Shown: piece after piece, positions 43,259 through 51,227 of the stretch | Layout: every line of letters begins with the position of its first letter | Numbering within the stretch: the stretch's first letter is position 1 | Assembly: GCA_937924895.1 (NCBI GenBank) | Contig: CALEYP010000112.1 | Location: 1 to 55,042, forward strand | Direction: 5' to 3' | DNA: 55,042 nucleotides | Origin: an uncultured Alphaproteobacteria bacterium | GTDB lineage: Bacteria > Pseudomonadota > Alphaproteobacteria > Puniceispirillales > Puniceispirillaceae | Made by a program: the position numbers and the translations under genes | The notes under the pieces: model-generated | Told to the model about the DNA's origin: nothing | The model's input: only the letters and a program-made list of their open reading frames with translations | The model's database searches: none

Positions 43259-43876
43259 ATGACACCTTATGATACGCCAAAATCTCTTGAAGAAACGATG
43301 CTAACAACGCGCCCGACCCGCGAAGAAGCCGAAGCGGCGGTTGAAGTGCTATTGCGTTGGGCAGGCGACAACCCTGACAGAGAAGGTTTGCGTGAAACAC
43401 CAGCGCGTGTCGTACGGTCTTTTGAAGAATTTTTTAAAGGCTATCAGGAAGACCCACATCATCATCTTGCCAAGACGTTTGAAGAGGTCGAAGGCTATCA
43501 AGATATGGTGATGTTGCGTGACATTACGGTGCAATCTCATTGCGAGCATCACATGGTTCCTATTACTGGCAAAGCGCATATCGCCTATTTGCCTGACCGC
43601 CGTGTGGTTGGCATTTCCAAATTAGCCCGTGTGTTAAATGGCTATGGGTACCGCCTGCAAACGCAAGAAACTATGACAGCACAAGTGGCAAATTGCATCC
43701 AAACAGCGTTGCAGCCTCGTGGTGTAGCAGTCATGATTGATGCCGCGCATCAATGCATGTCAACCAGAGGCGTGAAGTCGCCATGTGTGTCTATGGTCAC
43801 AACACAATTCACTGGCGCCTTCCAGGATGATGCTGATTTGCGTGACAGGTTCTACAAACAAATTCAAATCAGATAG
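43259..43876 (+). CDS. folE: GTP cyclohydrolase I
   Basis: Converts GTP to dihydroneopterin triphosphate, the first step of folate synthesis. The 205 residues include the zinc ligands Cys95 and His98 (SHCEHHMVP) and a third Cys near 166 (AAHQCMSTRG), the GVKSPCVSMVTTQFTG segment, and VVGISKLARVLNGYGYRLQTQETMTAQV-type core. A later ATG at 43298 (MLTTRPTREEAE) has a weak GAAGAA site and could be the true start. It stands alone between the ATPase and trkH. Confidence 0.95.
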   Translation: MTPYDTPKSLEETMLTTRPTREEAEAAVEVLLRWAGDNPDREGLRETPARVVRSFEEFFKGYQEDPHHHLAKTFEEVEGYQDMVMLRDITVQSHCEHHMVPITGKAHIAYLPDRRVVGISKLARVLNGYGYRLQTQETMTAQVANCIQTALQPRGVAVMIDAAHQCMSTRGVKSPCVSMVTTQFTGAFQDDADLRDRFYKQIQIR

Positions 43877-44003
43877 CCACAAAGAATAGCTGATGATAGC
43901 AGCGCCCAGAACGGGCAATGCTGGACAAGCGGGTCTATCACTTTTATACATATGACACCTGACGCTATGAGTGATAGCGGCGATAGCTATCATATGTGAT
44001 GAG

Positions 44004-45449
44004 ATGCGATTTACACCTGTTTTAAATATTCTTGGCATTTTGCTTACATTATTGGCAGCTACCATGTTGTTGCCGATGGTAGCAGATATCGTCACGGGAT
44101 CAGATAATTGGCAATCTTTTGCTATTTCTGCGCTTGTCACGGGTTTCATTGGTGTTGGGCTGTGGATCGCCAACCAAGAATCAACCACATTAGATATTGG
44201 CCTGCGACAAGCCTTTTTGCTGACAAATGGGGCATGGCTATCCATTGGACTCTTTGGTGCTATCCCGCTTTTCCTATCAGATTTAAATTTATCGATCTCG
44301 GATGCCATTTTTGAATCAGTTTCTGGCGTGACAACCACAGGCTCAACAATCCTGCCGCATATTGAATTGGCTTCAGCTGGCATATTGCTGTGGCGTGCCT
44401 TGCTCCAATGGCTAGGCGGTATCGGCATTGTCGTGATGGCCATGGCTGTTTTGCCGATGCTATCTGTCGGCGGGATGCAGCTCTTTAAAACAGAATCCTA
44501 TGATAGCGCTGACAAGGTGATACCACGCGCCACACAATTGGCAGGCGGTATTTTCATTGCCTATACCGCGCTTACTGGCTTTTGGGCGCTTATGCTAGCA
44601 TTGGCTGGCATGCCCGGATTTGATGCGCTAGCTCATGCAATGACCACCATTGCGACAGGCGGCTATTCAACACGCACCTTATCCATTGGCGCCTATGATA
44701 GCTGGCTGATTGAAGTCATCATTATTGGCGGGATGATTATTGGCTCTCTGCCTTTTGCGCATTATGTGGCGATGACGAGAGGCGGCTGGCAGCGTTTGAT
44801 TGATGACCCGCAAGTGCGTTGGTTCCTGTCATTGATGCTTGGCCTTGTGGCTTTGGTTACCTTTAACCTGTTTCAGCAAGGCTACGGCGCCGCCGATGCG
44901 CTGCGCATGGCGAGCTTTAACACTATTTCCATTGTCACTGGCACAGGCTATGGCACTGCAAATTTTGCTGTATGGGGCGGCTTTGCGACAACGATTTTAT
45001 TAATCTCTATGTTTATAGGTGGCTGTGCGGGCTCCACAACATGTGGGGTAAAAATTTTCCGCCTACAGGTCTTAGCGTCGACGATTAAAGTTCAAATCTC
45101 GCGTCTCTTGCGCCCGCATGGGGTGGCTTTGGCCTATTATAACAAGCGGCCTGTGAATGAATCTGTCATGGATGCCGTGATGGGATTCTTCTATCTTTAT
45201 ATCTTATGTTTTGTGGTGCTTGCCGCGGTGCTTGGCCTGACAGGGCTTGATTTTGATACCGCCTTGTCTGGCGCTGCCACAGCGATTTCAAATGTCGGAC
45301 CAGGCCTGGGCGATATGATCGGCCCGTCTGGTCATTTTGGTGATTTGCCAATGCTTGCCAAATGGGCCATGTGCGTGGGCATGTTCCTTGGACGATTGGA
45401 ATTATTTACCGTCTTGGTAATGCTGCATCCTGGCTTCTGGCGTCGTTAA
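44004..45449 (+). CDS. trkH: Trk-type potassium uptake membrane protein
   Basis: Membrane subunit of Trk, which needs TrkA (not in this window). From the ATG at 44004 it has 481 residues with ten or more hydrophobic segments and four pore loops: VTTTGSTIL, TTIATGGYSTR, SIVTGTGYGTANF and SNVGPGLGDM. The GTG at 43971 gives 11 more residues and cannot be ruled out, since neither start has a strong ribosome site. A CTATCATATG element lies 7 nt before the ATG. It converges with the lipoprotein gene at 45470. Confidence 0.93.
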   Translation: MRFTPVLNILGILLTLLAATMLLPMVADIVTGSDNWQSFAISALVTGFIGVGLWIANQESTTLDIGLRQAFLLTNGAWLSIGLFGAIPLFLSDLNLSISDAIFESVSGVTTTGSTILPHIELASAGILLWRALLQWLGGIGIVVMAMAVLPMLSVGGMQLFKTESYDSADKVIPRATQLAGGIFIAYTALTGFWALMLALAGMPGFDALAHAMTTIATGGYSTRTLSIGAYDSWLIEVIIIGGMIIGSLPFAHYVAMTRGGWQRLIDDPQVRWFLSLMLGLVALVTFNLFQQGYGAADALRMASFNTISIVTGTGYGTANFAVWGGFATTILLISMFIGGCAGSTTCGVKIFRLQVLASTIKVQISRLLRPHGVALAYYNKRPVNESVMDAVMGFFYLYILCFVVLAAVLGLTGLDFDTALSGAATAISNVGPGLGDMIGPSGHFGDLPMLAKWAMCVGMFLGRLELFTVLVMLHPGFWRR

Positions 45450-45469
45450 GCCACGCCCCTACCGCGTCA

Positions 45470-46090
45470 TTATGGTAAGATGATGCCATCCATTTCTGCG
45501 ATTTTGGCGCGTGCCTGCTCATCAATCAGCGCAATGGCCCGATTAAGATTATTCTGGATAGCAATATCATAATCTTTCGGTGTCGCTGATTCAGGCAAGG
45601 TTTGTGTTGTTTTCGCCGCAAGCTGCGCCGTGCCTTGATAATTTCCAACAGGCTGAATCCATAATAATTGCGCTTCAAATGTCACACGGATCCGCGTTTC
45701 TTGATTATCTTTCAGGCTATTTAACAACCCTTCAGCTGGCGGTAATTCTTCAAGTTGGACACTTGCTTCTGAGATATTGAGAATGATCTCACCAGACCCA
45801 CCCAGCGGCTGCAACACATCAGAGGCCCATTCAATCAGATATTGGGACGGTGTCGGGCTGAGCTCATGTTCTACATAAGGGGCTATGACAGGCATCAGCC
45901 AGTTATCTGTGATCTCAAGGCGTCTGGCATTCAAAGCCAAAGGCGCATCTTGTGCGGGATCAAAGCGCGCTAGGCGTTCGACAACAGGGGTTGTTTGACA
46001 GGCTGATAACATCCCTAAAAGACCGGCGAGACAGAGCGTTAATACAAGGCGCATGAGGCGTGTCATCCCTTCACAAAATGATACTGGCAT
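45470..46090 (-). CDS. conserved hypothetical lipoprotein
   Basis: A protein of up to 206 residues with a basic start (MTRLMRLVLTLCLAGLLG) and lipobox LSAC, lipidated at Cys31 of the longest frame. ATGs at 46090, 46066 and 46054 are all possible, and no site decides between them. The mature part is alpha/beta with conserved-looking blocks ALNARRLEITDNWLMPVIAPYVEH, YLIEWASDVLQPLGGSGEI and a final helix NNLNRAIALIDEQARAKIAEM. No catalytic motif or known domain was recognised. It lies after hslO on the same strand with a short gap, but a role with Hsp33 is not implied. Confidence 0.7.
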   Translation of the reverse strand: MPVSFCEGMTRLMRLVLTLCLAGLLGMLSACQTTPVVERLARFDPAQDAPLALNARRLEITDNWLMPVIAPYVEHELSPTPSQYLIEWASDVLQPLGGSGEIILNISEASVQLEELPPAEGLLNSLKDNQETRIRVTFEAQLLWIQPVGNYQGTAQLAAKTTQTLPESATPKDYDIAIQNNLNRAIALIDEQARAKIAEMDGIILP

Positions 46091-46123
46091 GAGCCTATCA
46101 TCATTTACCCTTTTGGAAAATAG

Positions 46124-47059
46124 CTAGTCAGTTGCAAAGTCAGAGAGCGTAAATAGGCGCTCTGTCTTACAAAATTCGCACGCTACTGCAAGATCACCTG
46201 TCTCATCAGCCACATCAGCCCGTTGTGCGGCTGATAGCCCCTCTAACATCGCGCGTACTTTTTCATCAGAGCAGCGACAGCTATCTGTGACCATTTTCGC
46301 AGGCTGGACATGCGGCCCTAGCGCATTAAAGAGCCGATAGATTATGGTATCAAGGCCAAGCGATGGATTGAGCAATTCCTCTGATTTGACAGACCCACAT
46401 AACGTCATCGCTGTATGCCATAGATCTGACATGGCCTCATCCATCTCTTCAGGCTGGGCATACAAATCATCTGTCATTTTCCCGCCGCTTGTCGCAATAT
46501 GTTGCAACAGCAACGCAGATGACACCCAACCAGATGACGTCTTCTCTGCCATTGTGATGATCAAAGTCTTTAACTGCTCAGAGCTATTATACCAGCTCGT
46601 TGCGGCATCTCCGAGATGGGGGCCATCTAATTCGACAATCCCCTGATAGCGTCGATTTGTGACCTGATGATCGACCGTAAAAGCCATATAACCAGACCCG
46701 CATAGACGCGGCAAAAGGGCCGGCCCCTGATAGTCACCTTGCAGCAATGCGTCCTCTTCATCAAAGGCCGCATAACAGCGCATTGCGCCCTCATCAGTCA
46801 TATCAGCCATGAGCGTGCGAACCGCGCCATCGCCTTTGGCTTGCACCGTAAAGACACCCTCAAATGACATCATGCTTGATAACACAGAGGTCAGCGCCAG
46901 CGTTTCGGCACATAGACCAGAGACCACGTCATTATAACCATGACGGCCAATAATCTGGTCCATTTGAGTGTGAAGTCTCGCAATACGGCCTCTGATTTTC
47001 GGCTGAGACCCCTCATCCCCTGTCAGATAGAAAGGGAGCACCATATCTGTTGTCATCAT
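46124..47059 (-). CDS. hslO: redox-regulated chaperone Hsp33
   Basis: Holdase chaperone that is switched on when its zinc-bound Cys become oxidised. The 311 residues have the Hsp33 N-terminal domain with QAKGDGAVRTLMADMT and GSGYMAFTVDHQ, and the C-terminal zinc centre in CRCSDEKVRAML and CEFCKTERLF. It follows argF and argD, a conserved alphaproteobacterial order, with about 40 nt to argF. Confidence 0.95.
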   Translation of the reverse strand: MMTTDMVLPFYLTGDEGSQPKIRGRIARLHTQMDQIIGRHGYNDVVSGLCAETLALTSVLSSMMSFEGVFTVQAKGDGAVRTLMADMTDEGAMRCYAAFDEEDALLQGDYQGPALLPRLCGSGYMAFTVDHQVTNRRYQGIVELDGPHLGDAATSWYNSSEQLKTLIITMAEKTSSGWVSSALLLQHIATSGGKMTDDLYAQPEEMDEAMSDLWHTAMTLCGSVKSEELLNPSLGLDTIIYRLFNALGPHVQPAKMVTDSCRCSDEKVRAMLEGLSAAQRADVADETGDLAVACEFCKTERLFTLSDFATD

Positions 47060-47098
47060 TGGACCCTTATCACGTCACGCATTCTTCAAATTTACGAG

Positions 47099-48010
47099 TT
47101 ACAGCACATGGCCCGCGCAATAAGCCAAAATGGCTTTTTGCGCATGAAGGCGGTTTTCAGCTTCTGCCCACACTGCTGATTGCGGCCCCTCAATCACTGA
47201 CGTCGTGACTTCTTGTTCACGAATAGCCGGCAAACAATGCATGAATATAGCATCTGGGGCAGCCTGTTGCATCACCGCATCATTAACCTGAAAAGGCGTC
47301 AGATCTTGCAATCTTGTTCCTTCTTCATCCCCCATTGAGATCCACACATCTGTCACCAGCACATCTGCCTGTGTTGCCGCCTCAGCCAAATCTTGATGCA
47401 GGCTGATTTTTGCCCCTGCCTGACGCGCCCATGCGATGATATCGGCCGGCGGCTCATACCCCTCAGGGCAGGCAAGGCGCAGCTCAAATCCCATAATAGC
47501 CGCCGCTTCAATCCAAGAGACAGCCACATTATTACCATCACCTGCCCAGGTAACAATCTGTCCGTCCAAACCGCCATGATAATCAATCATGGTCATCATA
47601 TCAGCCATCACCTGACAGGGATGAGAACGATTAGTCAGCCCATTAATCACAGGCATGCTAGCATGCTCTGCAAGCGCCATTAACGTATCATGCGCCAAGC
47701 AACGAATCATAACGCCATCCAAATAGCCAGATAGGACACGCGCTGTATCAGCGATTGTCTCACCGCGGCCCAGCTGCATATCATTGGCTGATAACACAAT
47801 CGGCGTACCGCCTAGCTGGCTAATCCCAACCTCAAATGACACACGTGTTCTGGTTGAGGGCTTTTCAAAAATCATCCCGATATGCTGGCCTGCCAAAGGG
47901 GTATCATGGCTTGTCCCTGCTTTGAGGGCGCGGCGCATTTCTAGCCCATAATCAAGCATGGCTTGCAATTGGGTTTTATCAAAATCTTTCAAATCCAAAA
48001 AATGGCGCAT
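47099..48010 (-). CDS. argF: ornithine carbamoyltransferase
   Basis: Makes citrulline from ornithine and carbamoyl phosphate. The ATG at 48010 gives 303 residues starting MRHFLDLKDFDKTQLQAML; AAAGGA lies 9 nt upstream. STRTRVSFEVG binds carbamoyl phosphate, NGLTNRSHPCQVMADM is the Q-loop, DVWISMGDE and FMHCLPA bind ornithine. It follows argD by 38 nt and precedes hslO, so the three probably form one transcript. Confidence 0.96.
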   Translation of the reverse strand: MRHFLDLKDFDKTQLQAMLDYGLEMRRALKAGTSHDTPLAGQHIGMIFEKPSTRTRVSFEVGISQLGGTPIVLSANDMQLGRGETIADTARVLSGYLDGVMIRCLAHDTLMALAEHASMPVINGLTNRSHPCQVMADMMTMIDYHGGLDGQIVTWAGDGNNVAVSWIEAAAIMGFELRLACPEGYEPPADIIAWARQAGAKISLHQDLAEAATQADVLVTDVWISMGDEEGTRLQDLTPFQVNDAVMQQAAPDAIFMHCLPAIREQEVTTSVIEGPQSAVWAEAENRLHAQKAILAYCAGHVL

Positions 48011-48048
48011 GAGTTCATATCCTTTTGGGAGATCTGGCAGGGGCTCTA

Positions 48049-49248
48049 TTATAGCCGCGCAAACACAGATTGTAAAATTGTGATAGCTTGCGCACACTCA
48101 TCTTCGCTGATGGTCAATGGCGGCAAGAGACGCAACACATTATCAGCCGCTGGCACGGCCAATAAACCAGCCTCACGAAGGGCCAGATTGACATCTCCCA
48201 CAGCATGCCCTGGGGCCAGCTGTAGGCCACGCAACATGCCAAGGCCTCGTAGCTCAATGATGTGCTGACTATGCGCTTTTTGCAACTCACGCAATGCGGT
48301 ATCAAGCTGGGCAATACGTGCCGCAAGGTGCGGGAAGAAATCAGGCTCATCCATCACATCCATCACCGCATTACCAGCGGCCACGGCAAGCGGATTCCCG
48401 CCAAATGTGGTACCATGACTTCCGGGGCCCATTGCCTCGCCAATATCACCCCGCGCGATCACAGCGCCAATTGGAAAGCCACCGCCAAGCCCTTTGGCTA
48501 ATGCGACAATATCTGGTTGAATCGCAGAGGCCTGATAGGCAAATAACTGACCAGACCGGCCCATGCCTGTTTGAATCTCATCAGCGATTACCAATGCCCC
48601 AAACTCATCGGCTGCCGCACGGATCCCTTCAAGATAGCCAGCTGGCGCCGCATTTGCGCCCCCTTCCCCTTGAATGGGTTCCACAAAAATAGCAGCCACA
48701 TCAGGGCCCATCATATCACGCAGCTGATTGAGATTGCCAAAAGGCGCATGCACAAACCCAGCTGGGATAGGGCCAAATCCCTCACGGAAAACAGGTCTAT
48801 CAGTGGCAGCCAGCATGCCAAGCGTCCGGCCATGAAACGCGCCGCCCGCACAAAGGATTTTCACCCGGCTCGTATCACCTTGCTTATAATGATAGCGGCG
48901 CGCCATTTTCACCGCGCCTTCATTCGCCTCAGCACCTGAATTACAGAAAAACACGTGATCAAGCTTGGCAGCTTTGGCAAGGCGCAGCGCTAATTGTTCC
49001 TGACCAGGAATGCGATAGAGGTTAGAGACATGCCATAGCCGTGAAGCCTGTTCTGTTAGCGCTTTGACAAGATGGGGATGACAGTGGCCAAGATTATTCA
49101 CTGCAATCCCTGCCGCCATATCAAGATAAGCGCGCTCATCAGCATCATACAACCAGACACCTTCACCACGCACAAAGCTCAGCTCTGCGCGACCATAAGT
49201 CGGCATGACAGCTTGTTGTGCTTGTGATGATGACAGAGCTGATGTCAT
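48049..49248 (-). CDS. argD: acetylornithine aminotransferase
   Basis: PLP enzyme that converts N-acetylglutamate semialdehyde to N-acetylornithine. The 399 residues show FFCNSGAEANEGAVKMAR, AIFVEPIQGEGG, LVIADEIQTGMGRSGQ and the PLP Lys in ALAKGLGGGFPIGA. AAGGAG sits 6 nt before the ATG within a stretch of 18 nt shared with the DUF2889 leader. CTCC directly upstream could pair with GGAG and mask the site. It follows the dcd-like gene by 37 nt. Confidence 0.96.
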   Translation of the reverse strand: MTSALSSSQAQQAVMPTYGRAELSFVRGEGVWLYDADERAYLDMAAGIAVNNLGHCHPHLVKALTEQASRLWHVSNLYRIPGQEQLALRLAKAAKLDHVFFCNSGAEANEGAVKMARRYHYKQGDTSRVKILCAGGAFHGRTLGMLAATDRPVFREGFGPIPAGFVHAPFGNLNQLRDMMGPDVAAIFVEPIQGEGGANAAPAGYLEGIRAAADEFGALVIADEIQTGMGRSGQLFAYQASAIQPDIVALAKGLGGGFPIGAVIARGDIGEAMGPGSHGTTFGGNPLAVAAGNAVMDVMDEPDFFPHLAARIAQLDTALRELQKAHSQHIIELRGLGMLRGLQLAPGHAVGDVNLALREAGLLAVPAADNVLRLLPPLTISEDECAQAITILQSVFARL

Positions 49249-49253
49249 GATAT

Positions 49254-49271
49254 ACTCCTTCCCTTTTTGGG
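49254..49271 (-). promoter_or_regulatory. shared 18-nt leader sequence at argD (second copy at 19718-19735)
   Basis: CCCAAAAAGGGAAGGAGT precedes argD here and, on the plus strand, precedes the DUF2889 gene at 19718-19735. It contains the Shine-Dalgarno site plus an upstream CCC/GGG pair. Shorter relatives (CCCAAAAGGA) occur before argF. Confidence 0.4.
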
Positions 49272-49285
49272 AGTGTTATTGGGTC

Positions 49286-50428
49286 TTAGACAAAATATTT
49301 TGCAAGCTTAAGTGATTGAGCTTGGTAATTTGAGCCAGAGCCATCTGCGCCATAGAGCCAATCTGGCTCTGTTGCCATATGTTCATAGACAAGACGACAG
49401 ACGATTTGGTCTTCTTCGATTAAGAATGGCACATCATGTGAGCGCACTTCTAGCACGGCTCTGGTATGCTCTGCGCCTTTGGCACCAATGCCGAAACCTG
49501 GATCAAAGAAGCCGGCATAATGGGCCCGAAACTCACCGGCTCGGGTATCATAGGCGCTCATTTCAGCGGCCAGATCTGGCGGGACTGAGACATATTCTCG
49601 GCTAGCTAAAATATAAAATTCATCAGGATTTAATACCAAGCCCCCAGCGACGAGATCATCTGTGGTGACGCGTTCCCAAAATCCGGTTTTTGGCAGGCTT
49701 GCTGGCTTATCCATATCAATGAGGCCCGCATGTTTGCGCGCCCGCCAACCAATCAGACCTGAGCTATCTTCTGGCTTAAAATTCACAGATAAGCCCACCC
49801 CATGAGAGATATTAACCTGTCCCTTTTGTTCCTCAGCCAGTCTGATAAGCTGTCTGTCTTGCTGTAACGCCGCTAGCTCCTTATCAGGGATGATCGCCGT
49901 GCCACGCCGCAAGCGTAATTGGGATAATCTTGTGCCAGGGCGAACAAGCACAGAGAAGGTACGCGGCGAAATCTCAGCATAAAGCGGCCCTTGATACCCC
50001 GCTGTCACAGATTCAAATTCAATCGCGCCATCCGTGATCAGGCGTGTGAAAACATCGACACGGCCAGTGGAACTTTTGGGATTGGCAATGGCTGATATCG
50101 TCTCTGGCAGGGCAAGCCGTTCCTGCAATTCCACCACATACACACAGCCACGTTCCAAAACAGCCCCTTCGCTGAGGTCAATTTCATGAAGCGCTAGGCT
50201 TTGCAACTTATCTGCGACTGTGGCAAAGGCACCTGGCAAAAATGAGGTTTGCACCCGCCAGGCTTTGGTCCCCAGACGCAGATCGAGGCTGGCAGGTTGA
50301 ATTTGTCCAGCGATGGGCGGGGCGTCTGCCGCTATCACACCTGTGTCAAACGCAGCTGTGATTTCATCTGCGGCTAAGATACCAGTCGATAGTTCGTTTA
50401 TATTTTGCGTCACAATGCGCCTCATCAC
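49286..50428 (-). CDS. dcd: alphaproteobacterial dCTP deaminase, tandem-domain type
   Basis: Predicted 2'-deoxycytidine 5'-triphosphate deaminase of the long form, 380 residues, with two dUTPase/DCD-like halves. The first half has IQPASLDLRLG and LALPETISAIANPKSSTGRVDVFTRLI, the second GGLVLNPDEFYILASREYVSVPPDLAAEMSAYD and the closing FIDPGFG-type stretch. It supplies dUMP for thymidylate synthesis. It appears to lead the argD-argF-hslO run. Catalytic residues were not mapped individually. The second ATG (50425) could also be used. Confidence 0.88.
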   Translation of the reverse strand: MMRRIVTQNINELSTGILAADEITAAFDTGVIAADAPPIAGQIQPASLDLRLGTKAWRVQTSFLPGAFATVADKLQSLALHEIDLSEGAVLERGCVYVVELQERLALPETISAIANPKSSTGRVDVFTRLITDGAIEFESVTAGYQGPLYAEISPRTFSVLVRPGTRLSQLRLRRGTAIIPDKELAALQQDRQLIRLAEEQKGQVNISHGVGLSVNFKPEDSSGLIGWRARKHAGLIDMDKPASLPKTGFWERVTTDDLVAGGLVLNPDEFYILASREYVSVPPDLAAEMSAYDTRAGEFRAHYAGFFDPGFGIGAKGAEHTRAVLEVRSHDVPFLIEEDQIVCRLVYEHMATEPDWLYGADGSGSNYQAQSLKLAKYFV

Positions 50429-50467
50429 TGTGGATTATCTTAATTTCTTTGCCCACACCATATAGGA

Positions 50468-50496
50468 TTGCATGCCAAATGGCTAATACCAATTAT
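50468..50496 (+). promoter_or_regulatory. recX promoter candidate
   Basis: TTGCAT (50468-50473), 17-nt spacer, AATTAT (50491-50496), with a predicted start near 50503 and a leader of about 60 nt. The spacer starts with the small palindrome GCCAAATGGC, which also allows a hairpin. No clear LexA box was recognised. Confidence 0.45.
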
Positions 50497-50564
50497 GCGT
50501 TATGCCTTATCTAGCCTGACTTTTAAGATAGAGCTTCGCCGCGCCCTATGATAGTTATTGCCCT

Positions 50565-51161
50565 ATGCAAAGCGAAACCGAATTACGCAATACAAGCCGG
50601 GCTCATAAGCGGCTAATGAATAAGGCGCTTCATTATTTGGGGCGCTATCAGGCTAGCCAGCAAAAGTTGCGTCAAACCTTGCGCCAATTTGCCCGTCGCA
50701 AATTACTCACAGATGAGGTGACTGACGCCGATGAGGCTGCGATTGCCCGCGCCATTGAAGATGTCATCGCTCTGTGTTGCGACTATGGTTATGTTGATGA
50801 TAGCCGGCTGGCAACCGCCAAGGCTCATAGCGCTGTGCTAAGCGGCGTATCGCGTCGACGCCTCTCGCAAAAATTACAACAAATGGGCATTGATGAAGAT
50901 ACACGCAATGCTGCCCTTCACACACAGAATAGTGATTGGACAAACCCAGAATTAGCGGCCGGGCTCACCTTTGCGCGAAAAAAGAAATGTGGTCCCTTTG
51001 GGCCAGAAGTGACGTTTGAAGAGAAACAAAAACAAATGGCAAAGCTGGCGCGGGCTGGCTTTTCACTTGACCTGATTAAGCAAATTCTGGAATTATCCAG
51101 CACGCAGGAAGCAGAAGAACTGCTAGCTGCGGCTCAAACCCCACCTGATGAGCCATTTTGA
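50565..51161 (+). CDS. recX: RecX family regulator of RecA
   Basis: A 198-residue protein with the three-helix RecX repeats: ALHYLGRYQASQQKLRQTLRQFARR (about 22-46), CCDYGYVDDSRLATAKAHS and SRRRLSQKLQQMGIDED (85-101 region). RecX-type proteins bind and inhibit RecA filaments. The C-terminal repeat is less regular (KKKCGPFGPEVTFEEKQKQMAKLARAGFSLDLIKQIL). recA is not adjacent. It diverges from the dcd-like gene. Confidence 0.85.
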   Translation: MQSETELRNTSRAHKRLMNKALHYLGRYQASQQKLRQTLRQFARRKLLTDEVTDADEAAIARAIEDVIALCCDYGYVDDSRLATAKAHSAVLSGVSRRRLSQKLQQMGIDEDTRNAALHTQNSDWTNPELAAGLTFARKKKCGPFGPEVTFEEKQKQMAKLARAGFSLDLIKQILELSSTQEAEELLAAAQTPPDEPF

Positions 51162-51227
51162 TTTCATGCCGATATGTGGTAGATCACCCGCATCGGATAA
51201 TTATTACGGTTAGGGAGGGAGCCTTTT

